DNA of 64,000 nucleotides from Kappaphycus alvarezii (GCA_002205965.3 NADL03000594.1:186001-250000); one strand, 5' to 3'; numbered from the stretch's first letter, positions 38,015-48,841 are shown. Notes: generated by a model from the letters alone, not told the origin. Made by a program: numbers and translations.

Positions 38015-38019
38015 AAAGA
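38015..38019. repeat. 5-bp target-site duplication (left)
   Basis: AAAGA immediately before the 5' LTR, repeated at 42011-42015 immediately after the 3' LTR. Confidence 0.85.
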
Positions 38020-38454
38020 TTTTATACAGAAAGGGTATGCGAATGTGCCAGCGCAGCACCTGTGACAGCTCAGCAGGAATGCTTAGATATTTTATGATAT
38101 TAATCTAGTACCAAATGCTACTGTAGCCATTAGATTTAATTTTTATGGTGGACTAGTTCTATACTGTACTGTACTGTACTTCCAAATACAGTGCAGACGG
38201 GCTACTAAAAAGTCTATATAAAGGCTTGCGTACCGAGTAGCGGAGCAAGTCCAAGACAAGAATCACAGCCATCAGACAGAAGAAGTAAACACTTGTTCTT
38301 GCCGCAATAAGGGGAAGCCAACCCGTCGAGCACAACGGTCAGTAGTTGTGTCAGACTTTGTGAGCTCCGCTTGTAGGGCTTACAGTAGACTTCCTCCAGC
38401 AACCTTGCTGCGTGCTACACTTGTCATACCTTTTGGGCTGTGATATTTACTACA
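38020..38454 (+). repeat. 5' LTR of the copia element
   Basis: Starts TTTTATACAG and ends CTACA; the canonical TG start is altered in both LTRs while the CA end is kept. It contains a TATA box at 38215-38222 and three CTGTA-type units at about 38163-38180. Confidence 0.92.
38215..38222 (+). promoter_or_regulatory. TATA box in the 5' LTR
   Basis: TATATAAA, present unchanged at 41770-41777 in the 3' LTR. It is the likely start-site element for the retrotransposon RNA. Confidence 0.6.
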
Positions 38455-38643
38455 TTCGCGAATTATATCCTCACAGTGTCCTCAATTTTATTCCATACTT
38501 TGTTCTTACAACTGCATACTTCTCCACTGAACAAAAGCCTGGAAATCCCTTCGTCAACCGTGAACCAGAATATTATTTCTCACACACTAAATTTCTGTTG
38601 GAACAAGTCAGAACTTATCCTGATTTCTAGGTCAGTGACCAAC

Positions 38644-39063
38644 ATGGATCAAGGAAGCACTGCCGATATATCGGACTTGTTTCTGTCTGAGATAGCACTG
38701 GAAAATGTCTCTCAAGAGGTTTTAGGATTCATCAACTCAATTCGAATACTCGAGAATCGTGTCTCCGCTCGGTCTATGACTGGATCTCAAGTAGTCGATG
38801 AGGTTGCCGAACTTTTTCCACCTGCTGTATTGTTCTCTCCTGCTATACAAGCTCTGCCTATTGCTTATAAAGCACTTAGTGACTGGTTGAATGACCGTGG
38901 TGCAAATATGCCGCCGCATAGCTCCCGTCGTGTTATCCGCCAGCTAGCCGCTAATCTCTATACAGAAGACGAAGACAAGTTAGCTGCAGAAGAAATATCA
39001 AAGGATTTCGGAACAACCTGGTCGTTTCCCCGTCGCACTGCCAAGCGAAGACGTAGTCTTTAA
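38644..39063 (+). CDS. truncated copia gag protein
   Basis: Starts at ATG 38644 (MDQGSTADISDLFLSEIALE), mostly helical and charged, with no zinc knuckle. Its end (RRTAKRRRSL) overlaps the integrase frame in the +1 frame (FPVALPSEDVVFNRTVLMDL), so the last codons probably come from integrase sequence brought in by the deletion. Confidence 0.6.
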   Translation: MDQGSTADISDLFLSEIALENVSQEVLGFINSIRILENRVSARSMTGSQVVDEVAELFPPAVLFSPAIQALPIAYKALSDWLNDRGANMPPHSSRRVIRQLAANLYTEDEDKLAAEEISKDFGTTWSFPRRTAKRRRSL

Positions 39064-39997
39064 CCGAACTGTGCTTATGGATCTTATGTACTTGGAAAGC
39101 ATGCCCGTACTACACATGGTTTGCAAGGATACTTTGTTCAGTGCTACAGTATTCCTCAATGGAGAGTCGGAAAACAACGTATGGACAGCTTACGTCCGCC
39201 AATGGGTTACAAAGTACGTCAGATACTCGAAAGAAATTCACACTGATCGTGGACCGCAATTCGATAGTGACCGGTGGCGTCACTTGCTGTAAACGAGTCG
39301 GATAACACGCTTGGACTCAGGTATCGAAAGCCATAATGCTATTGGCGTCGGTGAAAAGTACCATGACTTCCTCCGACGAATTTATCGTAAGGTACGAATG
39401 GAGCACCCAAAGATTTCGAAATATGACTGTCTTTCTCTTTCTGTTCATGCCATGAACAACACCGCCGGGCCAGATGGATTGTCTCCCACTCTTCTCGTGT
39501 TTGGAATCGTTCCACAATTTCCGCTAGGATTCTCAGATCTTCCCGAGCAGCGTGAGCGAATGAAAGCATTTCAAAATGCTCGCTCTGAAATGTCTAAGGC
39601 TGTTGCTTCTGCCTGCATCCGCACTGCTCTTAATCGTAACGTCCCGATTGCATCAGACCGCGAGATTAAAATTAGATCTCAAGTACTATTCTATCGCGAA
39701 AAGTTGAAAGCATGGGAAGGCCCATACAAGGTTGTTGCAGGAGATGAAAAAAATCTTTGGATCAGTATCAATAACGAACTTAAAAGGGTTTCGATTGACA
39801 GAGTCCGTGAGTATATAACGGATCCGGATCACCAGAAAGGACAGGCAAAATTGTCTGATAATGAGCGTGACGAAATAGATACCGTCTTTGACCGAGTATT
39901 CTCGGGCGAAACATTTCTTGCAACCGTTCAAGAAAGAATGGCTGAAGTTCGGGTCAAAAAAGAGGGAAAACTGATGTCTTCGAGACTCCAAGCCTAA
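39018..39997 (+). pseudogene. copia integrase, lacking its zinc-binding domain
   Basis: The core begins FPVALPSEDVVFNRTVLMDL (first catalytic Asp), followed by EIHTDRGPQFDSDRW (second Asp), an in-frame TAA at 39290-39292, then GIESHNAIGVGEKYHDFL with the Glu, and the C-terminal domain with QVLFYREKLKAWEGPYKV. One stop breaks an otherwise single frame. The HHCC zinc-binding domain that should precede it is deleted. Confidence 0.82.
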
Positions 39998-40005
39998 CGT
40001 ATATC

Positions 40006-41545
40006 ATGGAGAAAATTCCTACTGCTGACAAAAGATCTAACTCCGCAGCATTTGAAATAGCCAAACGTAACGAGATTCAGGGTCTTTCTGATCGCAAGGT
40101 CTGGGAAGTCGTCAATATTTCGTCTTTTTCCCTCGAAAGCAAACATTATCGGTGGAAGATTTGAACTTACGCTAAAGAATCCTGGTACCGACCGTCAGAA
40201 GGCCAAAGCACGTTTCGTTGGACAAGGCTACAAAGATGACATGAAACAGTTTATAGTGCATAGCTGCCCAACGCTACGCCAAAGCTCCACAAAAATAATC
40301 CTTTCAGTATTTGCTATTCTTAATTACCGCCTCGCAATGATTGATTTCGTTCAAGCTTACCTCCAAGCGAAAGAAAAGCTAAGTCGTGATATATATCTTA
40401 AGATCCGTGAGGCAGATCGAAAGTTCTTCAACATCCGGGGAGACCAAGTACTGAAGCTGAAAAGCCTCTTCATGGTATATATGATTCTGGCGACTACTGG
40501 GGCGCCACTCTCGAATTTTTTCATCAAAAACGAACTAGGAATGCTACCACTCGACGGAGATCCATCCCTTTACATGAAAAAAGGTACCGAAGGTACCGAC
40601 GGACTTCTTGGAGCCTATGTAGATGATAATTTGTTTGCTGGAAATGAAAATTTTGATAAGCTCATTGAACTCACAGCTCGTTCGTTTGAGTCAAAACCGG
40701 TCGAGTATGACAATCTTGAGTTCGTCGGCATCCATATTGAAACTGAAAAATCGATTGATGGTCAGCGAACTTTCTACGCCCATCAACCAGACTATCTTGC
40801 CAAGCTCAGAACAATACCAAAGGATTCTACCTTTGAACTCTTTCGTTCCGTCCGACCCGCATTCAGTTGGCTATCGCACTCTCGTCCAGACATATGCTGC
40901 GCAGTCAATCGTGCAGCACTAGTAACCTTTGAAATTTTCGGAAAGAAGGCTATAGACGAGCTTAACACTGCCATAAGCTATGTGAAAGATACCAAAGACA
41001 TCCGTCTCAAATATCCTCCGCTCAATTTCAACACTCTTCATATTCGTGCTTACGCAGATGCATCATTTGCGACAAACACAGATCTCACTTCGCAGTTAGG
41101 ATTCATTATTTTGCTTTGTGATGACGCAGACCGCTGCCATGTTTTGAACTATAGCAGCCGCAAGTCTCTACGTGTCGTACGGTCTATCATGGCTGAAGAA
41201 GTATACGCATCCTCCGCCGCATTTGATGTCGCTTACATATTGAAACACGATTTGGAACGCATCTTACGCCGTAAGATACCTCTGAAAATGTTCACAGACT
41301 CGAAGCAAATTTTCGATGTCATTACCCGCGCTTCCCATACAACTGAAAAACGTTTAATGATAGACATCGCTGCTGCTCGCAAAGCCTACAACAAGTTCGA
41401 AATATCAAATGTTGGACTTATCGCTGGTGTTGAAAATCCTGCTGATGGTCTAACCAAGCCGAATGTTTGCAAGCCTCTGGTAAATATTCTACGGACTGGA
41501 GTTGAACAAACCTTCATCGAGCAATGGATTATCCGTAAGAAGTAA
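40006..41545 (+). pseudogene. copia reverse transcriptase and RNase H
   Basis: The N-terminal part (40006 to about 40130, GLSDRKVWEVVN) changes frame by one base into FPSKANIIGGRFELTLKNPG, KAKARFVGQGYKDD and LAMIDFVQAYLQAK (motif A). At about 40470-40510 a short frame excursion replaces the expected DSGDYWGATLS. Then DGDPSLYMKK and the catalytic box GAYVDDNLFAG follow, then RNase H with IRAYADASFATNTDLTSQLG and the end VENPADGLTKP. The catalytic Asp residues are intact. The frame changes make the full protein unlikely. Confidence 0.85.
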
Positions 41546-41566
41546 GGCACACCTGCCTCGCTTTTT

Positions 41567-41579
41567 GAAAGGGCGGGAA
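41567..41579 (+). promoter_or_regulatory. polypurine tract of the copia element
   Basis: GAAAGGGCGGGAA lies directly before the 3' LTR, where plus-strand DNA synthesis is primed. It has one pyrimidine in an otherwise pure purine run. Confidence 0.65.
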
Positions 41580-42010
41580 TATTATACAGAAAGGGTGTGC
41601 GAATGTGCCAGCGCAGCACCTGTGACAGCTCAGCAGGAATGCTTAGATATTTTATGATATTAATCTAGTACCAAATGCTACTGTAGCCATTAGATTTAAT
41701 TTTTATGGTGGACTAGTTCTATACTGTACTGTACTTCCAAATACAGTGCAGACGGGCTACTAAAAAGTCTATATAAAGGCTTGCGTACCGAGTAGCGGAG
41801 CAAGTCCAAGACAAGAATCATCAGCCATCAGACAGAAGAAGTAAACACTTGTTCTTGCCGCAATAAGGGGAAGCCAACCCGTCGAGCACAACGGTCAGTA
41901 GTTGTGTCAGACTTTGTGAGCTCCGCTTGTAGGGCTTACAGTAGACTTCCTCCAGCAACCTTGCTGCGTGCTACACTTGTCATACCTTTTGGGCTGTGAT
42001 ATTTACTACA
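41580..42010 (+). repeat. 3' LTR of the copia element
   Basis: Identical to the 5' LTR except for one substitution at the second base, one A/G change, one pentanucleotide unit fewer and one inserted base, which together account for the 4-base length difference. Confidence 0.92.
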
Positions 42011-42015
42011 AAAGA
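42011..42015. repeat. 5-bp target-site duplication (right)
   Basis: AAAGA, the partner of 38015-38019. Confidence 0.85.
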
Positions 42016-44830
42016 AACCCTACGTAAATGGACCAATTCAGTCACGTGCAATGGGACCCACGGCATAATGGCGATCGCCACCGACGACCACAAGGCGCAG
42101 CTAATAACCAGGTGGATGCGCGTGCGTAGAGTGGCGTCCGAGATGTGGCATTTCGTGGCAACACGGAGTACTAACTCTTCGATAAAGAACACAATCTCCA
42201 GAGAAGGGTCATCGAGGGATTCAAAAACCAGGGTCTTGAATCGGAAACCATAGTTGAGGGAGGTTGGGAGGTGGGCACCAGGCGGCTTGATACGTTGTGT
42301 TTAGGTCTAGGACATTGCGGTGGTGTGTGAGGGCGGCCCCACCGGCGACTTGCGTCGCTTTCGAGATTGAGGACTGCTTAAATAGGGATGTCACGGCAAC
42401 GTCAGACGCGATGGGCCGGTCCGAGAGGTCGGCTTCATGGTCACAGAGGGGTTGGACGAGGAGAATGTCGGCTGGCCTAAAGTCCGCCCAGGAACGAGAT
42501 TCTCAACTTCGAACCCGTAATCCAAACCGGCGGAGCGGAAAACGTGCCACGCGAACACGTTGGGACGGAGTTGTGGCGGTGAATGCGTCCAAACTCTTGA
42601 GACGCAGCGGTCTGCGGCATGGTCACCGTGGACATCGAGGTCCTGCTGGCAGTGGTGACATTTCAAGGGCAACGAGTCTGTGAAGACTGGGAGACGGAGG
42701 TGCCTGCACAGCATGATGCTCCAGTGCTCCTACGACAACATCGTCGCAGTGTTGGGATGCGCCAATAGGAAAGCGGCGGCCGTGCTGTGACGAAAGGCCA
42801 AGCCTCGTATGCGATGACGGGTTGCTTTCTTGGAGTGGCATCTGGGACGGGGTACTCTCTTCCATAAGTCATCTTCCCAAAACAGCTTCGCCTTAGCCTC
42901 TTGCTGCGCCCGATTTAGATGAAATTGAAGATTGACGGGCATGTCACCAAGAGAGGCAGGGTCAAAGGAGCCTAGGTCGGTGACGAACGGATCGCCTTGG
43001 ATCTTGCGGACGAAGTTATGCAGAGCAGAGCGTATCTGGTTGACCAGAAACTATTTATCGCCATGAGCGCGTTTCCCAAGTACGGTGACGGAGCGGGGCG
43101 CAGAGTAGGCAGCCGGGCGTAAGCAGGCGGGGCAGCGTCCGAAATGCTGGCAACGACAGCCTCGTGCAGGTAGGGGTCGATCATGAAGAACCTATGCCCT
43201 CCAAGACGGAGGGGAGACACGCCTGTTCGCTGGCGTCGCCGGTTAGGGAGCCGTGATGGAGAGCGATATGAGAGGGCCGCTGCAGAGAGTCAAACTCAGC
43301 TGCAGGCTTAGCGGCGGGCTGAGGGTCAGTAAGCTGAAACACGTGAAGCACACAGCAAGCCAAGGCACATAGGCGGTGCATGTGGAAACAAACCCGGGGG
43401 TCCCGGACCTGTTCCAGCAACGCCGGGGTGCGGCGGCACACCTCCACCTTGCTGCGCAATAACGCCTTGGTAAAGGCCGCGTTACCCAACTGGGCCCGAG
43501 CAGCTCAAAACCGCCGCCGAGGCATTCCGAGAGCGGAAACTCGGCCAGAAAGGCCGCGCAATCTACCGGTGAAGTGTGCGACCAGGAGATGCGAGTCTTG
43601 CGGTGATTCATGAAAAGACCATAATACGGGCCGCGGTGTGCAAAAGACCGCAGGGCTCGCCGTAGACCGGTGAGTGACCCCATAATTATGCCGTCATCGG
43701 TGTACCACTGATTCAGCATGATACCCTCCTCTTCGGCGATCCGCCGAATGAGCGGCTTGATCGTCAACGAGAAAAGCAGCATGCTCGCAGGGTCCCATTG
43801 ATGGGTTCCCTGGGCGCTCGAAAGAATCGTCCGTTTGATTTGGAACAATGAGCGGTGGCTGGGGGCGACCGTACAATATGTTTTCAAATCGGGCGACGGG
43901 GGGTGTGGAAGCATGTCCAGCATTGATTGCCTATCAACGCAGCTGACGAAGTTGCGGGCATCGATAAGGACGGTGGCAACGTTTGGGTCCGATGAGACCC
44001 TTCGCAAGATGATGCGCACGTCGTGAACGATAGCATCCGTTTGGAAGGGGGCCACAAAAGGGCACGGGAGTCATCAATTGCCGACGGGAGCAGCGTCTTC
44101 GTGACCAGGCGTCGGAGGACAGAGCCGAGCGCTATGGGACGGATCTTCCCGGGCTTGGGCTGCAGTGAGAGGAGGATCGCAGCGGAGAACAGGGGAAGAA
44201 CCGAATCGGGAAGGTCTCCGTTTGCTACGTTTGCTATGCGATTTGCCAGTTTCGTCCACACTCCGATGCCAGTGACACCAGCTCCGGGGCTAAGGACAGT
44301 CTTGGCAAGCAGGTGTAACCACCTCGAGGGCGTCCCGTCCGTTCACGCCGTGGTGTCCCGCGGGATGCGACGTGCAGCTCGCGCACGCACAGTAGGTCGA
44401 TAGATTTCCGCTTAGTGCAATGGGGAGTAGTCGTTGCGCTGCAGCGTGTTGCGAGCAATCACGGGTTCCTCTTCTTGAAGAGAGATCTTCGTCGTGGGGC
44501 AGCATGCGAGCTGAGAGGGCAGCGGTGACACTGGACCAGATAACCAAACTTATCCATTGCGTCGATTGGGCCGTAATAACGGGGAGACGACGGGCAAGGC
44601 GGAACGAAGTCCGTTTAGCATGAGCGCCGAGGACACGTCGAGAACGCGCAAAGCGCCGCAAGGGTTTCAAATGCGAGCGGGAGGAAAGTTGCCACTGGAC
44701 ATAATGGGGCGGGTTGGCATTTTCGGGAAGGAGTGCGTCGCGCACCCAACTTCCGAAGTTTTTCAGGCTTCACCGAGGTCCGCAGCGCTCGCCGCCTCTT
44801 CTGCGGCATGTCGGATCGCGGCAGGGGCAA
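42016..44830 (-). pseudogene. non-LTR-type reverse transcriptase element with C-terminal endonuclease-like region
   Basis: Reading down from 44.8 kb, the order is as follows. LSLQPKPGKIRPIALG and LRRLVTKTLL (44261-43884). APFQTDAIVHDVRIILRRV and VLIDARNFVSC (motif A, 44055 onward). QGTHQWDPASMLLFSLTIKP. The catalytic WYTDDGIIMGS. FTKALLRSKVEVCRRTPALL (thumb, 43489-43181). GGHRFFMIDPYLHEAVVAS (43220-42972). A Cys/His block, CHHCQQDLDVHGDHAADRC (42714-42391). Finally PLVFESL-like NYGFRFKTLVFESLDDPS, ending near 42020. The Cys/His block, read with the RPD and Asp motif kept in the related copy at 56.7 kb, fits a restriction-like endonuclease (RLE) as in R2/NeSL-type elements; that is inference. 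At least four frame changes make it dead. The copia element is inserted right at its 3' end. Confidence 0.78.
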
Positions 44831-44941
44831 ACTGAGAGCGAACTATGATTTCGTATGCTATGCGCTTCTTATGGGACGAACAATGGGTTGATGGACGAGG
44901 ATTTCTGCAGGTCGATCAGCGGTGCCAGCTAGCAGGAGAGG

Positions 44942-45018
44942 AACTTGTTGACATGCTTTGATCCCCACCGGCGTGGCATTTCAACAAGTTCCACGCCGGT
45001 GGGGGATTAAAGCATGTC
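44942..45018. repeat. long hairpin between two reverse-transcriptase copies
   Basis: Arms 44942-44977 and about 44982-45018. The core arms GACATGCTTTGATCCCCACC and its partner pair almost fully, and an extra nested pair, AACTTGTTG with CAACAAGTT, lies alongside. It sits between the 3' end of the copy at 45.1-46.0 kb and the 5' end of the copy at 42.0-44.8 kb. Confidence 0.75.
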
Positions 45019-45089
45019 TACTGAACAGATTCCGAATGGTTCTGTGTCTGTGCATGACGCCAAAGGCCTACTTATGAATCCAGTCCTGA

Positions 45090-46039
45090 TCACCTTGGGG
45101 GTCCCTCCGGCCATGGCAATGGTGGGAACGAATCAGGGCAACCTAGTCCTCGTAAATCCAGAGGTCTAGATGTCGGCGCTGCGTAAATGACCAAACATCG
45201 CGGACTTAGGAGGTGGCGGGGGGATGGCCAGAGAGGAAGGCAGGGGCGCCAGGAGAGAGAAAAGAGTTGCGGCAAGTGCGTCAGTGGATAAACGCAGCCC
45301 TGTGGTCGTGGGGGCTGGGGCGGGCGTCTCAAAGATCACCTTCCCAGAATTTGCGAACCTCAGCAGCTTCACGCATCCGCGCCAGAAAGTTTAAGGCACG
45401 GTCGGGACGCTGGGCGAGTGCCTCGGGCTCGAAGGGGCCGAGGTCGTGGGCGCCAAATTCAGATCCCGGGGTCCGGAGGTGTTCGGGGAGGAGTGCAAGG
45501 TACCCACGAAGTGGAATGCCGGAGACGCGTCGGTATATAGCGGCGTGAGAATGGCAAGGGCCAGTGATATAATGCTTTGCTGCTGCCATTAGGCTGTGGC
45601 GTAGGAAGCATGAAGCACGAATAATACTATTAAGTGGTTGTAATCCATGCCCACCGAACCTGATAGGAAGTGTGAGCTAAGAGCGAGCGGGCAATGTGAG
45701 GAGGACGTGATTAAGACTTACGCAGGCTTCCATTTGCAGGTTATCGAATCTGGTCGCGATGTTAAGTGAAATACCCGGGGCTCTGGACGGGGAATGTGTT
45801 GCAGGCGGCAGATCGACGAGGCGGCACTGTAGAGGTGAAAGCGGATGCGTGCATCGGGGACTGTCGAGCATGGCCGATGCAAATTGGCAGCTGTCTATGG
45901 AAGCTTGGAGGCTTTGACGCATGAAGTCGTCGGGGCCCAAAGGGGCTTCGAGAACCGAAATTCCTTCTTCAGACGCCAGAGAAAGATAGTGACAGGATCG
46001 GTCAAGGCACAGAGGCAGATAGGGCACGCGTTGGGCCAA
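45090..46039 (-). pseudogene. second, partial copy of the reverse-transcriptase element
   Basis: 46039-45677 contains ISVLEAPLGPDDFMRQSL, which corresponds to the LGAPLG segment just after the palm domain, then CTHPLSPLQCRLVDL and FDNLQMEACVSLNHV. After a frame change, 45589-45329 continues (IPLRGYLALLPEHL; ALNFLARMREAAEV). The palm, the Cys/His block and the tail are missing or unreadable. Same strand and family as 42016-44830, probably an independent insertion. Confidence 0.55.
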
Positions 46040-47102
46040 AAACCGCGAAACTACGAAGCGTTGACTTCGAGATGTTTCGGGCCGAGCCCCTGCATGATCT
46101 GAAGCGCCCTTGCTACCTTCGAGATGCGACCACTAAGAGTGCCGTCTTCTGCGCTCCAGCAGTTCGGCAGAAAGTCATTCGTTGTCAAAACACTAATGAA
46201 TCTTTATCGTTTCTCCGTGGGTTTTGATTCGAAGCATATGCTAGGTAAAGCTCGAGGAGAAATCTACTTTTAACATATTTCAGTTCAAGAGCTCTGCCCA
46301 CTCGCCTCTACGCGGATGGAGCAGTGGGGAGAAAACTTTGGACGTAAATTCCGCTAACTTAACCGAGCTGTAATCGTCTCTGCCAACTCTGCTCGTAGTA
46401 CTCCCCTGTACTCAAAAGTAAGCGTAGTCCTGTGCAACTCTGCCAGCGCTTCTGTTATCGGCCTCGCACAAAAAATAGACCATCTGCTGCATAATCTTCC
46501 GACCAAAAATCGTTCTCATGGCTACCTCGAGAGCGGACTTTCGTCCCAATGGAAGTATGATCGTGGCGCTACGCGTACAATATCTGGCAAGAATACGTAA
46601 TCGGAACCCCTGCGTCCGAAACGTTTATGGCACTCACCAAGTGATCGCTGCGACAATATGAATTTATTGAGCACACCTACCCTCGCCTACCTGCAACCAA
46701 CCGAGGTTACTTTTCTCTGATCTTTCTGAGGCCACCCAGAAGGCAATGGCGTTTTTCAAAGATCAGCAGAAGAAAAGGTATCGCAGGAAACCGCCAATGG
46801 CTGTGACCACCTGCCAGTGCCGAGTTTACCGTGATTTGAGTTGGTTAACAGGGCAATCTCTGGCTGGAGTAAAAAATCCTCTACGCAGATTTTGCCAGAG
46901 TAACAGGATAATGAAGGATAATAGTCAGCTTTTCATGTTACCTCTTAGTATAGATCAACATTACCTAGCACTCCAGTATACCGCGACATAACTCATTGCG
47001 ACTGTGTCGAGGAGTTTTGAGGTTGGCAATGACCGCAGAAAGTCTCTGTTTCACCTATGGACAATCTTTTCCCGCCCAAGCACACAATATTTTGTTATCA
47101 GA
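46040..47102. other. region without a supported gene
   Basis: One open frame of 81 codons (46746-46991, +; MAFFKDQQKKRYRRKPPMAV) has no recognised family and lies in sequence without other coding signal. Confidence 0.45.
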
Positions 47103-48841
47103 TTATGTCGACAACGCCGTAACTACACCGGCCACATTCGCGACCCTTCCAACATCCTTTTGCACTCGTCGTTGATCGCTCAGCTCCCTCTCCCTTCCCA
47201 ATCGTCTCTCGCACCTTTTCATCTGTCTCTTGCCCCCCTTCCCTCCACCGCAGTTCATTTCCTCCTTGTGTGCCTTGAGTGCCCCCTGGCTACTAGCGCG
47301 AAAGCCACAGTCTGTGCACACGAAAGCCTTTTTGGCTCCGTGAATGTGTCCAATGTGGCTTTGCAGGTGAGATGCCTGGAAGAACTGAAATCCACAAAAC
47401 TGGCACTTGAACCTCCTCTGTTGCAAATGCACGGACGAGATGTGTCGGTTCAGGTGCCCAGAGTGGCCAAACGATTTTCCGCAAGTGTTGCACGAGTACA
47501 TCTTCTTCCCCTCGTGAACGATCTTCACGTGCCTCAAGAGATCCCCACGCATTTTGAAGCGAGACGAACACGACGTACATGCATGCTTCTTTTCACTGTC
47601 AGCTCCACTGTCCCCGGTAGCAATTCGGCGGTTGGAACGTTTCGAGGTGATCTTAGCACGCTTCGAGCTTGATTCGGTCGATGTATTGCGTGTTGAATAT
47701 TCAGTCACCGGAGTACGTGCAGAATGCTCGCTGGCAGCAGTGGCTATCTTGGTGCCATGCCCAGCCCCTAAATCTACCTTGCTCATGAGCAAATTGCCCC
47801 AAGAATCCTGGTGACCACCGTTAGGCTCTAGTAGCAGCTGGAGCGGGATATCATTTGAAGGGACTCCGGCACCAGTATCCGTCTGAGAACCTGGCGGTGA
47901 AAGGATCAGTTCTATGTCGTTCAAGACGTCATCACGTGAGTGCTCCTGCATTCCCGGATTCGTTGTCCAACTGTTCAGGATTTCGGGACTCCCGGATTTA
48001 TTCGGAGAAGCTCTCGATTCCAGATTTCCAGCCAAAGTCGGCATTCCTGTCGTCTGCGCCATCTGTGGAGACTCAATGTCCTCTAGTCGTACCGTGTCCT
48101 CTTTACCGACTTTCAGAAAACGAGGCGACGTCGCTGTGGTCAGACTTCCGGGGAAAACAGACAATATGTCATCGACAGACTCAACGGAATCAGAACATGT
48201 GACATTCGACGGAGCACCAAGAAGACCGGCCTGTGTAAGGTCCAATGTCAGGGGTTGGTCAAGGGTTGTTTGCTCACCCAGTACCGGTAGTTGGTCCAAG
48301 GAACACACTTGGTCAGCGCTAGGCAAATTCATTTAAAACGGGCACCTTGTCTAGGGAAGACTGGTCGAAAGTCAGTGGACCGTCAATTCCCAGCGGTGAA
48401 TCCAAGGTAGTCGATTCTAGGAATGAAGCCCCAGGCCCATCCTCGTCTTGCTCACGAATGCGTTTCCTCATGACAAAGCTATTGTGCAGGTCGATGAAGT
48501 CGTTCTCGATAGATTGGGCGACAACATAGGCGTCAGTCCGCGGCATCAAACGTTTACGCCCAGACCATGAACGGCCTTCCGCCTCATCAAGCCATGTACT
48601 CTGTGTCACCCTTCTGCAACACATTGACAACCGGGACCTCATTGTCCATGATCGTAAGCTCACCCACATTGGGCAACACAGCTGTCATTCGCAACTTGAT
48701 TGTGCCTAGTCTCGCCTTTCTCATGAAACTCCCTGAAAATTGGTTCCACGTATGCGTAACCCTTTGCACTGCATTGTTCGGGGCGTAACTGTCAAAGCTG
48801 CAGTGACACTCTTTCCCTACTAGCCACACGCTGGACAACAC
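47103..48841 (-). CDS. C2H2 zinc-finger protein, probable DNA-binding regulator, frame interrupted
   Basis: The last frame (48332-47103, 409 codons) has an acidic, Ser/Thr-rich N-terminal part, a basic patch SSKRAKITSKRSNRR (possible nuclear signal), and four fingers at residues about 252-361. Three are regular C-x2-C-x12-H-x4-H (for example CNTCGKSFGHSGHLNRHISS plus VH). The fourth ends in Cys instead of the last His (CTDCGFRASSQGALKAH, then C). Upstream frames look like the same protein. 48669-48319 ends LDKVPVLNEFA, echoing SLDQLPVLGEQ at the start of the next frame. 48841-48587 (APNNAVQRVTHTWNQFSG; NEVPVVNVLQKGDTEYM) runs into LDEAEGRSWSGRKR. Each join needs one surplus base. No known domain was recognised before the fingers. 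The exact target and role are unknown. Confidence 0.75.

Larger units (their letters stand above)
38020..42010 (+). mobile_element. young Ty1/copia element with internal deletion
   Basis: LTRs of 435 and 431 bases (38020-38454 and 41580-42010) differ by only a few changes. The element is flanked by AAAGA at 38015-38019 and 42011-42015, a 5-bp target-site duplication typical of copia. Internal order is gag start, then directly the integrase core, then reverse transcriptase and RNase H. The rest of gag, protease and the integrase zinc-binding domain are missing, with a junction at about 39010-39035. Pol also has frame changes. With near-identical LTRs but a defective inside, it was probably mobilised by proteins from another copy. 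Confidence 0.92.

Noticed and set aside
48614-48663. 50-base GTGAGC...TTGCAG segment in the zinc-finger gene that looks like a tiny intron
   Set aside because: Removing it leads straight into a stop and does not connect to the next coding frame.
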